A DNA stretch of 5,327 bases from assembly GCA_007124395.1 (NCBI GenBank), contig SLFF01000342.1, positions 1-5,327 on the forward strand. The letters run 5' to 3'. A program made the position numbers and the translations under genes. Under the pieces are notes generated by a model. The model saw nothing but the letters and a program-made list of their open reading frames with translations. It was not told where the DNA came from and searched no databases. The stretch is from Thermomicrobiaceae bacterium (GTDB lineage Bacteria; Chloroflexota; Chloroflexia; Thermomicrobiales; Thermomicrobiaceae). Positions within the stretch are counted from its first letter, which is position 1. The number at the start of each line of letters is the position of its first letter. Positions 1 through 5,327 of the stretch are shown here, in pieces.

Positions 1-125
1 CCTTTGCGGAACAGGAGTGTTTCGGAAGAAACTGTTGCATTGCTGAATTGACCAGTGATTGCCGCAAGGACTTGAATGGTGGGGGAGTGGATGGTGGGCG
101 GGGACTAACGGGCCTCATCCCCTGA

Positions 126-153
126 CCCCTTCTCCCAATACTGGGAGAAGGGG
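126..153. repeat. Intergenic palindromic repeat beyond the ABC operon
   Basis: The arms CCCCTTCTCCCA (126-137) and TGGGAGAAGGGG (142-153) are perfect reverse complements around the loop ATAC. Beyond a 2-base internal mismatch, CCT (121-123) pairs with AGG (156-158). The hairpin begins 21 bp past the permease stop and lacks a T-tract, so it is not a textbook rho-independent terminator, although it may stabilise the 3' end or assist termination. The C-rich 'cctgacccc...gggag' style resembles dispersed intergenic palindromes (REP/RUP-like) common in many bacterial genomes. Copy number cannot be seen from one window. Confidence 0.65.
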
Positions 154-174
154 AGAGGTTCGAAGGGTGTCCCC

Positions 175-3100
175 CTACTCGTACCGCAGGGCATCGGCGA
201 TCGACACGCGGGACGCCTGTCGAGCCGGGATCCAGGCCATGATCAGCGACGCCACGAAGGCAATTCCCGCGAACAGGAAGACCATGCCCCACGGGATCAT
301 GAACTCGATGTTGCCCATATCTGCAAGCTCATCACTGGTCATCAGTTGATAGGCCAGCCAGAGCGCCAGCACCGTACCGGACAGCACACCCAGAATCGTG
401 ATCATCGCCGATTCGATCAGGAAACTGGCGGATACCATCGACCGGCTGTACCCGATCGCCCGGAGCATCCCGATCTGCTGGCGACGTTCCACCACCGAGC
501 GGAATGACACCACGCCAAGGGCCGCGATGCCGACCACAAGGCCAAGCGCCATGAAGCCCTGCACCAGGTAGATGAATCCCCGGTTGATCGCCAGCTGCTC
601 GTCCAGAATATCCTGCATGGAATCTGCCTGGACGCCGTACTGAATCAGCGCACTCTGCATCTCTTCGGCGAACTCGGTGTGATCCACACCACTCTCGGTG
701 CGAACCAGGTACAGGTAACTGGTCGGCTCTGGGTAGATCTGGGAGAACGCTTGTTCACTCATGAACAGACCCCAGACCATGGTGACGGTCTGATCGACCA
801 CCCCGATGATCGTGATCTCTTCACTGCCGCCGTTCATGAGCGATCCGACTTCGACCTGAACCGGATCGATGACCCCGTCAGTTGGCTCGACACCCTCGAG
901 CTGGAAGCTGGGGCCGCCGAGCGAAACCGAGCCCTCCATCGGGATCGCGAAGGCATCGATCACCGCCAGGCTCGGATCATCCGCCACCGCCTGCCAGACC
1001 TCTTCATCGGTCTCGTAGCCCTCTGCCCGATACTGGAGCGGCATCCGGCTTTCGAGCAGGAACTGGTCATCGACACCCCGGATGGTATATCCACCCCACT
1101 CGTCGTCACCCGACATCCGAACCCGGGAGCCACCGAAGCCAATCGTTGATACCTGGGCCATCGCCTCGATCTGGCCGGTATCAACATCGCCTTCTGCCAG
1201 CGCAGCTTCCAGATCATCGATCGGGTTGACCGGCCCCTGCTCCAGCTGGATATCCCAGCCTGCCGAGGCATCATCGCCGGTAAACAGCGACTCGAAGTTC
1301 GAGTTGATCGTCGCCATCGCCACCAGCGAGAAGATGATCAGGCTGAACATGGCGATCGTCATCCCGGTACGTCCACGGCTCGCCAGCGGGTAGGCCACCG
1401 CGGTCTTGACCGCGGGCAGCCAGCGACTGAATGTCTGACCCAGGAAACTCACCAGGCTGGTCAGCACGGTTGCGTTCCAGACAATCAGCACGGTGGACGA
1501 CGCGACCATGAAGATCCCGGAAATGAAGAACATCTCAAGATCACCAGACATACCCTCAGGCTCGATATAGGCCACCCACTCCCACGGCAACACCCAGTAG
1601 AGCAGGACCAGGCCAGCTGCCAGTGAGTAGACGAGGCGAGACGAGAACCCGAACCGGCGCAGGATCACCGCCAGGCTGAGCGGAATGATAGAGATACCCA
1701 TGGTGTACAGCGCCATGCTGCCACTCTCGGCACCACCCCAGAGCATCAAGGCGCCGAGCAGAATCCCGATGATCCCCAGAATGAGGAACTTGCGGCTTTC
1801 CCGCTCCTTAGGTTCTTCGGAGATATCCCGGATCGCCGAGACGATATTCAATCGGCTGATTCGCCAGGATGAGATCACGATCGTCACGAAGGTGATCACC
1901 ACGCCGAGTGTGTAAGCAACAACCAGGCTCTGCCACGACATTGCCGGTTCGATCTGGATGAAATCGCCGATCAGTCGAGCGATCACATCGGCGATGATCC
2001 AGGCAACGCCGACGCCGAGCGCCGCGCCAACCGCCGCCGCAGCCAGGTCGTAGGTCAGCCCCTCAGCGATGTACATCTGCGTCAACTGACGACGCTTCAG
2101 ACCGACCGCCCGGGCCATGCCCATCTCGGGCTTGCGCTCGGCAGCCAGCAGCACGAAGATCAGGAAGATCAGCAGAATACCGGCTGCAATCGAGAACATC
2201 CCGAGCACGACAAACAGCGAACTGAAGGCATTGCCTGCCATCTCGGCTTCTTCGAGGCCACTCTGCTTGACGGCGTTGATGTCATACTGCGTCCCGGCCA
2301 GCAGCGGTTCGATTGCCGCCATCGCGTCGTCGGTGCGATCGGCGCCGGTCACTTCGTCGCCCTGGTTAGTCACCGCAATCAGGTTGATTTCATCACTGTC
2401 CAGACCGGTCAATTCCTGAGCATGAGCCAGCGGGACCGCGAAACCACCGGGCATGTTCGCCATCTGGACACCGGTCAGGTAGGAATCCTCACCGATCGCA
2501 TAGACGGTCATCTCATGCGGCTGGTTCTGAACGAAGACCGTGAAGCTATCCCCAACGCTGAGGTTCAACGCCTCTGCCAGCGTCTCGCTGGCGACCACCT
2601 CGCCCTGGGAGAGCGCGGCGAGATCGATTGTGTTGCCGTCGAGATCTCGCAGGCCACCGAACGTCTCGATCGCCTCTGGCTCGAGGCCGGTCATCCCTGT
2701 GACGGGTTCGGCAAAGGTGCCATCTCCAACAATGGCTGGAACCCGTTCGGCGACCACCCCCATAAAGCCGTCGATCGCATCCACGTCAGCGGTCTCGGCC
2801 CGCAGATCTTCCAGCAGGCTCATGGAAACCATGCCGCCAGCCTCGGGAACGGCACCCTGTTCCATATCCATATCCGCTGCGTCGCCGGCTTCTTCGCCCC
2901 CGCGCACGATGAGTTGATCGGTCTGGCCAAGATAGTTGTAAACGTCTGCGCGAATGCTGTGGTTGAGCGTATCGCCGGTCGTCAGTGCTGCCGCAATGAT
3001 CAGCGTACTCAGCATGAGCCCGACGATGATCAGCACGGTCTGCGCTGGCCGTCGCGGGATATTCCGGACTCCCATCCGGAAGATCACCCGGTTCCGCAAG

Positions 3101-3192
3101 AGAATCCAGGCACCGACCAGCAGGCAGAGGCCAAAGATGACCAGCAGCACGTTCATGATCGATGTCATCGGAATTCCGAAGATGTTCTCCAT
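175..3192 (-). CDS. FtsX/MacB-family ABC transporter permease, two FtsX units (1005 aa)
   Basis: This is the membrane subunit of an ABC transporter of the MacB/LolCE/FtsX superfamily. Known members use ATPase movement to work on the outer face of the membrane (lipoprotein release, peptide or drug export) rather than forming a classical channel. Two FtsX units are visible. Unit 1 has helices near residues 14-32 and 50-70, an extracytoplasmic domain of about 71-318, then helices near 322-350, 376-408 and 420-442. Several further helices at about 468-578 link the units. Unit 2 has a helix near 608-630, a second extracytoplasmic domain of about 631-870, and helices near 873-898, 918-948 and 968-990. 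The cytoplasmic coupling motif occurs twice: AERKPEMGMARAVGLKRRQL at 351-370 and VERRQQIGMLRAIGYSR at 901-917. The end, ARQASRVSIADALRYE, is typical of the family. The first external domain begins with an acidic, Met-rich stretch (99-124). The start ATG lies 8 bp after the ATPase stop with only a weak ribosome site, which suggests translational coupling. The substrate is unknown. Confidence 0.93.
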   Translation of the reverse strand: MENIFGIPMTSIMNVLLVIFGLCLLVGAWILLRNRVIFRMGVRNIPRRPAQTVLIIVGLMLSTLIIAAALTTGDTLNHSIRADVYNYLGQTDQLIVRGGEEAGDAADMDMEQGAVPEAGGMVSMSLLEDLRAETADVDAIDGFMGVVAERVPAIVGDGTFAEPVTGMTGLEPEAIETFGGLRDLDGNTIDLAALSQGEVVASETLAEALNLSVGDSFTVFVQNQPHEMTVYAIGEDSYLTGVQMANMPGGFAVPLAHAQELTGLDSDEINLIAVTNQGDEVTGADRTDDAMAAIEPLLAGTQYDINAVKQSGLEEAEMAGNAFSSLFVVLGMFSIAAGILLIFLIFVLLAAERKPEMGMARAVGLKRRQLTQMYIAEGLTYDLAAAAVGAALGVGVAWIIADVIARLIGDFIQIEPAMSWQSLVVAYTLGVVITFVTIVISSWRISRLNIVSAIRDISEEPKERESRKFLILGIIGILLGALMLWGGAESGSMALYTMGISIIPLSLAVILRRFGFSSRLVYSLAAGLVLLYWVLPWEWVAYIEPEGMSGDLEMFFISGIFMVASSTVLIVWNATVLTSLVSFLGQTFSRWLPAVKTAVAYPLASRGRTGMTIAMFSLIIFSLVAMATINSNFESLFTGDDASAGWDIQLEQGPVNPIDDLEAALAEGDVDTGQIEAMAQVSTIGFGGSRVRMSGDDEWGGYTIRGVDDQFLLESRMPLQYRAEGYETDEEVWQAVADDPSLAVIDAFAIPMEGSVSLGGPSFQLEGVEPTDGVIDPVQVEVGSLMNGGSEEITIIGVVDQTVTMVWGLFMSEQAFSQIYPEPTSYLYLVRTESGVDHTEFAEEMQSALIQYGVQADSMQDILDEQLAINRGFIYLVQGFMALGLVVGIAALGVVSFRSVVERRQQIGMLRAIGYSRSMVSASFLIESAMITILGVLSGTVLALWLAYQLMTSDELADMGNIEFMIPWGMVFLFAGIAFVASLIMAWIPARQASRVSIADALRYE

Positions 3193-3200
3193 GGCTCTAC

Positions 3201-3935
3201 TTACCGCCCATCACTGACGATCTCGCCGTCATGCATCTGGATAATGCGATCACACATGTCACCGATTCGTGGGTCATGCGTGACGAGGACGAACGTCTGT
3301 CGGTTTCGTTGGTTGAGATCGCGCATCAGCTTCATGACCTCGTCAGCCGTCGTCGAGTCGAGGTCTCCGGTCGGCTCATCTGCCCAGACGATCGCCGGAT
3401 CGTTTACCAGCGCCCGGGCAATCGTGACTCGCTGGCGCTGTCCACCGGAGAGCTCAGCCGGCCGGTGCGTGGCCCATTCGCTCAGCCCCACCAGGTCCAG
3501 AATAGCCAGCGCGCGTTCCCGGGCTTCACGCGTTCCTGTACCACTGACCAGCAGTGGAAGTTCGGTGTTCTCCACCGCATTCAGCACCGGCAACAGGTTG
3601 TAGAACTGGAACACGAACCCCATCTCCTGGGCCCGGAAGGCTGTTCGTTTGTTATCCGAGAGGGTAGCCAGATCAGTCCCGGCAATAAGAATGCTGCCGG
3701 AATCGATCTCATCCAGCCCCGACATGCAGTTCAGCAACGTCGTCTTGCCACAGCCGGATGGCCCCATGATGGCAACCATCTCCCCGCGGTTGACCGTCAG
3801 GCTGACCCGCTTCAATGCCTCAACGCGGATCCGGCCGGTTTCGTAGGTCTTGACGACATCGGTTGTCTCGATAATCGCGTCCTGTGCATCGAGATCAACG
3901 ATCACCTCATCCTTACTGGCGGTCTTCTGGCTCAT
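3201..3935 (-). CDS. ABC transporter ATP-binding protein, MacB/LolD type (244 aa)
   Basis: This is the cytoplasmic ATPase that powers the permease encoded just downstream. Counting from the ATG at 3935, Walker A is GPSGCGKTT at 58-66. The Q-loop glutamine is at 110 within FQFYNLLP, a sequence typical of the MacB/LolD/FtsE subgroup. The ABC signature LSGGQRQR is at 162-169, Walker B IVWADEPT at 182-189, the D-loop GDLDS at 190-194 and the switch histidine at 220 (VTHD). All catalytic motifs are intact and the length is normal for the family. The frame is open up to a GTG at 3953, which would add six residues. I prefer the ATG at 3935 because a strong Shine-Dalgarno (GGAAGGAAG) ends 6 bp before it, and that site lies inside the longer version. 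The gene ends in TAA 8 bp before the permease ATG, so the two form an operon. It carries its own upstream region with a DtxR-like box. The exact substrate cannot be read from this subunit. Confidence 0.95.
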   Translation of the reverse strand: MSQKTASKDEVIVDLDAQDAIIETTDVVKTYETGRIRVEALKRVSLTVNRGEMVAIMGPSGCGKTTLLNCMSGLDEIDSGSILIAGTDLATLSDNKRTAFRAQEMGFVFQFYNLLPVLNAVENTELPLLVSGTGTREARERALAILDLVGLSEWATHRPAELSGGQRQRVTIARALVNDPAIVWADEPTGDLDSTTADEVMKLMRDLNQRNRQTFVLVTHDPRIGDMCDRIIQMHDGEIVSDGR

Positions 3936-3941
3936 AACGAT

Positions 3942-3950
3942 CTTCCTTCC
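3942..3950 (-). promoter_or_regulatory. Shine-Dalgarno site that decides the ATPase start
   Basis: On the minus strand GGAAGGAAG is followed by ATCGTT and then ATG. The purine run matches the anti-Shine-Dalgarno well, and the spacing suits the ATG at 3935. The alternative GTG at 3953 directly abuts this run and has no comparable site of its own. Confidence 0.75.
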
Positions 3951-4001
3951 CACATTTCCCGTGGCGTCGCCGAACGGCGTTTTACTGGCAGAATCTTAGG
4001 T

Positions 4002-4021
4002 TTCCGGCCAGATGACCGGAA
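4002..4021. promoter_or_regulatory. Dyad in the ABC operon leader, possible operator
   Basis: TTCCGG and CCGGAA form an inverted repeat around the 8-bp centre CCAGATGA, which is itself nearly symmetric (CA-GA-TG) with one mismatched pair. The dyad lies 67-86 bp upstream of the ATPase ATG, between the candidate -10 and the gene. It has no T-run after it, so it looks more like a protein-binding site or leader hairpin than a terminator. No regulator family is recognised from it. Confidence 0.3.
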
Positions 4022-4036
4022 TAATGCTCGCTGGTC

Positions 4037-4042
4037 AATATA
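4037..4042 (-). promoter_or_regulatory. Candidate -10 element of the ABC operon
   Basis: On the minus strand TATATT differs from the TATAAT consensus at one position and lies about 100 bp upstream of the ATPase ATG. There is no recognisable -35 hexamer 16-18 bp upstream (that stretch is G-rich). A TTGACC at 4033-4038 overlaps it and lacks a partner -10. The call therefore rests mainly on position and on overlap with the DtxR-like box. Confidence 0.25.
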
Positions 4043-4059
4043 AGGTAAGGCTAACCCCA
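4041..4059. promoter_or_regulatory. DtxR/IdeR-like metal-repressor box
   Basis: The plus-strand sequence TAAGGTAAGGCTAACCCCA matches the classical DtxR/IdeR iron-box consensus TTAGGTTAGGCTAACCTAA at 15 of 19 positions, including an unbroken core AGGCTAACC. The two arms are inverted copies at 6 of 9 positions. The box overlaps the candidate -10 and the spacer region upstream of the ABC operon, where such repressors block RNA polymerase. A half-site TTAGGTT also occurs at 3996-4002. The match is seen directly. Control by iron or manganese is inferred, and no DtxR gene is in the window. Confidence 0.45.
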
Positions 4060-4142
4060 CTCCCCCGGATTACTATAGGGGATTCTTGTGTTTTGCACCA
4101 TGTTCGCGAGGATGGGTCGTCCCCGACTGAATGGACAAAATG

Positions 4143-4164
4143 ACCCTGTCCGGATGGACAGGGT
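4143..4164 (-). terminator. Rho-independent terminator after the flippase/CBM48 operon
   Basis: ACCCTGTCC and GGACAGGGT form a perfect 9-bp stem around a 4-base loop. On the minus strand the stem is preceded by AAA and followed by CATTTTG, so the stem can extend as an A/U pairing after a 2-base bulge. The plus side also has a T run (GGGTTTTGG), so it could work in both directions. It lies 54 bp after the stop of the CBM48-like gene and upstream of the ABC operon's presumed promoter, separating the two transcription units. The heptamer ATGGACA occurs both in the hairpin and at 4131-4137. Confidence 0.6.
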
Positions 4165-4217
4165 TTTGGTCGGGGTCTCGGTTCTTGAGCAGATACGTGA
4201 AGCGGAAACCGGCAGGA

Positions 4218-4514
4218 TCAGGTAACGATCACACCGTCGGTCTCTCCGTAATTGTTATCGACGAACTCATCAGCCTCAGCATCATTGATCCAGATCTCGT
4301 TGTCCACAAGATACCGGAACTGCACCCGAGAGCCACTTGGTACCACGAGCGACGTCGAGTAGCAGCCGTCCTTGCGGCGCGCCATGGGGCGGGCACTGGT
4401 GCTCCAGCCATCATGACTGCTCACCAGATGCATACTGGCCACCGGATGCTCCGGACAGTAGCGAAACGTCACCCGGCAAGTCCGTCCATTGTTATAGAAA
4501 CTTCGGCGAATCAT
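4218..4514 (-). CDS. Free-standing isoamylase early-set / CBM48-like protein (98 aa)
   Basis: The protein is almost wholly one beta-sandwich domain of the CBM48 / isoamylase N-terminal (early-set) type, the fold that binds alpha-glucans in branching enzymes and in the AMPK beta subunit. The family pattern is visible: a strand CRVTFRY (13-19), HDGW with Trp37 in the usual 'N-x-W' place, PMARRKDGCY (43-52), then SRVQFRYLVDNEIWINDAEAD (62-82) with Trp75 and the Asp after it, and a closing NNYGETDGVIV (87-97). No enzyme domain, signal peptide or membrane segment is present. By my alignment to the AMPK domain, the binding-site lysine is Arg67 and the second Asn near the end is Gly94, so glucan binding is uncertain. 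The start ATG is fixed by an in-frame TGA two codons upstream; the ribosome site is weak. It follows the flippase by 30 bp and is probably co-transcribed with it. Its role may be polysaccharide binding or regulation, but no function is shown. Confidence 0.82.
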   Translation of the reverse strand: MIRRSFYNNGRTCRVTFRYCPEHPVASMHLVSSHDGWSTSARPMARRKDGCYSTSLVVPSGSRVQFRYLVDNEIWINDAEADEFVDNNYGETDGVIVT

Positions 4515-4544
4515 GATTCAATCCATTCTTGTCTGATCACATGC

Positions 4545-5327
4545 TTACTGACCAGAAGAACGCTGATCAGTGGAGTCACTCTCGTCGCCCTTATCCTGGT
4601 CCTGTGGCGTATCGTCACCTTCCGACTCGGACTGATCGTCTTCACGGTCATCGTCAGACTTCTTCTTATTATCAACTGAGGGCAGGAGCGATTCGGGATC
4701 CCGAATCGGAATGCCGACGATCGCTGGCCGCTCCTCTGGAACGCGCAATTGTCCGACCAGCAAGTGTGGATACCGGGCAACCAGAACCAGAGCACCGAAA
4801 ATCGTGCGGAACACCATGATCACCGTACGGTAGGCCAGCGCGACGAACGTCGCCCGGGCCAGACCGATACCGAGATAGTTCAACAGGCCAGTCAAGCTGC
4901 CGTCGCTGACGCCATAGCCGCCCGGCACCGGCACCAGCACCCGGGCGACCGTGCTGAAGGAGTGGGCGTACAGCGCCTCGAAGGGATGCAGACCGCGCTC
5001 CGTGAGTGACAACGCCAGCACCAGAAGGATCGCCGTCGAGAGAATCGTCGCCCCGATGCTATAGAGCGACCCACCAACGAGCGTCCGGAAGTTCATCAGC
5101 ACCGCGACGTATTCCCGGAAATCGTCACTCTGGGGAACCGCTCGCCGGGTCAGGCGAAAACGCCCCAGGAACGCGATAACCCGATCACCAAGCCCCCGGT
5201 TCCGGAGCACCTGCATCACGGCAATCGCGCCAATCGCCGTCAGCAACGGGATGAACAGTTGAATACTGCGCTGAGACGTCGCCACGATTGCAATGGTTGC
5301 CATCACCGACAGGGCAAAGGCGTCGGC
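4545..5327 (-). CDS. Partial UPF0104/YbhN-like flippase (lysylphosphatidylglycerol-synthase TM family), 3' end
   Basis: The reading frame is open to the window edge, so the visible 260 residues are the C-terminal part of a longer protein. A GTG at 5306 and ATG at 5303 are internal, because a hydrophobic helix begins before them. Counting from the first visible codon, hydrophobic segments lie near 1-16, 22-41, 84-108, 116-132 and 159-183. The key family signature is PVPGGYGVSDGSLTGLL (133-149), followed by the conserved AxxYR element (164-167), as in PF03706 proteins. Known members move lysyl-phosphatidylglycerol or polyprenyl-linked glycolipids across the membrane, or are associated with glycosyltransferases. 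Only the membrane domain is seen, with no aminoacyl transferase domain on this side. After the last helix comes a hydrophilic region and then an acidic tail (221-260, 16 Asp/Glu in 40 residues). An exact 20-bp palindrome lies just before the tail. The likely operon partner is the CBM48-like gene downstream. The transported lipid cannot be named. Confidence 0.85.
   Translation of the reverse strand, partial: ADAFALSVMATIAIVATSQRSIQLFIPLLTAIGAIAVMQVLRNRGLGDRVIAFLGRFRLTRRAVPQSDDFREYVAVLMNFRTLVGGSLYSIGATILSTAILLVLALSLTERGLHPFEALYAHSFSTVARVLVPVPGGYGVSDGSLTGLLNYLGIGLARATFVALAYRTVIMVFRTIFGALVLVARYPHLLVGQLRVPEERPAIVGIPIRDPESLLPSVDNKKKSDDDREDDQSESEGDDTPQDQDKGDESDSTDQRSSGQ
4689..4708. repeat. Perfect 20-bp palindrome inside the flippase gene
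   Basis: The half-site CGATTCGGGA is followed directly by its exact reverse complement, with no spacer. It encodes part of the stretch IPIRDPESL between the last membrane helix and the acidic tail. A perfect 20-bp palindrome is expected by chance about once in a million positions, so it is unlikely to be random here. It has no T-run and lies within coding sequence. Function is unknown. Confidence 0.6.

Noticed and set aside
1..51. Possible tail of a plus-strand gene ending in TGA at 49-51, convergent with the ABC operon
   Set aside because: All three plus frames are open over this short stretch and none has a recognisable motif. Seventeen codons are too few to support a gene call.
59..349. 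Plus-strand open frame of 96 codons at the left end
   Set aside because: It translates through the palindromic repeat, giving the HPLTPSP-type peptide often seen from such repeats, and then antisense to the permease C terminus.
2422..3603. Long plus-strand open frame of 393 codons
   Set aside because: It runs antisense across both ABC genes. The minus frame has all family motifs, while this one gives Arg/Ser/His-rich sequence with no recognisable domain. Such shadows are common in GC-rich coding DNA.
4009..4038. TTGACC at 4033-4038 as a -35 element for the ABC operon
   Set aside because: No acceptable -10 hexamer lies 16-19 bp downstream on the minus strand, so it was not called as a promoter.
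3162..4043. Plus-strand open frame of 293 codons opposite the ATPase
   Set aside because: It is antisense to a fully motif-supported ATPase gene and runs into the regulatory region. It has no domain signature.
3954..4217. Riboswitch, small RNA or tRNA in the intergenic region
   Set aside because: Apart from the terminator, the iron-box match and one dyad I see no conserved riboswitch core, tRNA arm pattern or independent promoter-terminator pair.
4082..4228. Minus-strand frame reading FRFTYLLKNRDPDQNP after the CBM48-like gene
   Set aside because: It resembles protein at first sight, but it has no start codon, passes through the terminator stem and ends soon after. Coincidence is the simpler explanation.
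4131..4679. Plus-strand open frame with a hydrophobic end that looks like a membrane helix
   Set aside because: The hydrophobic stretch is the complement of the flippase's Asp/Glu-rich codons, and the frame starts inside the terminator hairpin. It is a shadow of the two minus-strand genes.

Overview
The window comes from a bacterial chromosome of moderately high G+C. All four recognisable genes lie on the minus strand. No single marker fixes the taxon. A roughly 1000-residue double-FtsX permease, a free-standing isoamylase early-set (CBM48-like) protein of about 100 residues and a UPF0104-type flippase together suggest Chloroflexota, perhaps near Thermomicrobia/Sphaerobacter. That is an impression from protein style, not a proven assignment. 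There are no RNA genes, insertion sequences, CRISPR arrays or phage genes.

Layout, in the direction of transcription (right to left). (1) 5327-4545: the C-terminal part of a multi-pass membrane protein of the lysylphosphatidylglycerol-synthase-TM / YbhN (UPF0104) flippase-like family. It is cut by the window edge and ends in an acidic low-complexity tail. (2) 4514-4218: a 98-residue protein that is essentially one CBM48/isoamylase N-terminal (early-set) domain, 30 bp downstream of the flippase and probably in the same operon. A good stem-loop terminator follows at 4143-4164. (3) 4217-3936: an intergenic stretch of about 280 bp holding that terminator, a DtxR/IdeR-like iron-box match (4041-4059) next to a possible -10 element, and a second dyad (4002-4021). 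(4) 3935-3201: the ATPase of a MacB/LolD-type ABC transporter, whose start is better placed at an internal ATG than at the longest-frame GTG. (5) 3192-175: the partner FtsX/MacB-like permease of 1005 residues, 8 bp downstream of the ATPase. (6) 174-1: non-coding or undetermined sequence with a perfect 12-bp-arm palindromic repeat 21 bp past the permease stop.

The ATPase and permease form a complete two-gene transporter of the mechanotransmission/lipoprotein-release type. No periplasmic adaptor gene and no two-component sensor lie within view, so the substrate cannot be named. The iron-box match is the only hint about control. The flippase and the CBM48-like protein may form a second unit dealing with a glycolipid or polysaccharide, but this rests on adjacency and family only.

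I found no convincing new multi-gene system. The points most worth checking are the DtxR-like operator, the exact 20-bp palindrome inside the flippase gene at the edge of its acidic tail, the flippase/CBM48 pairing, and the intergenic palindromic repeat.
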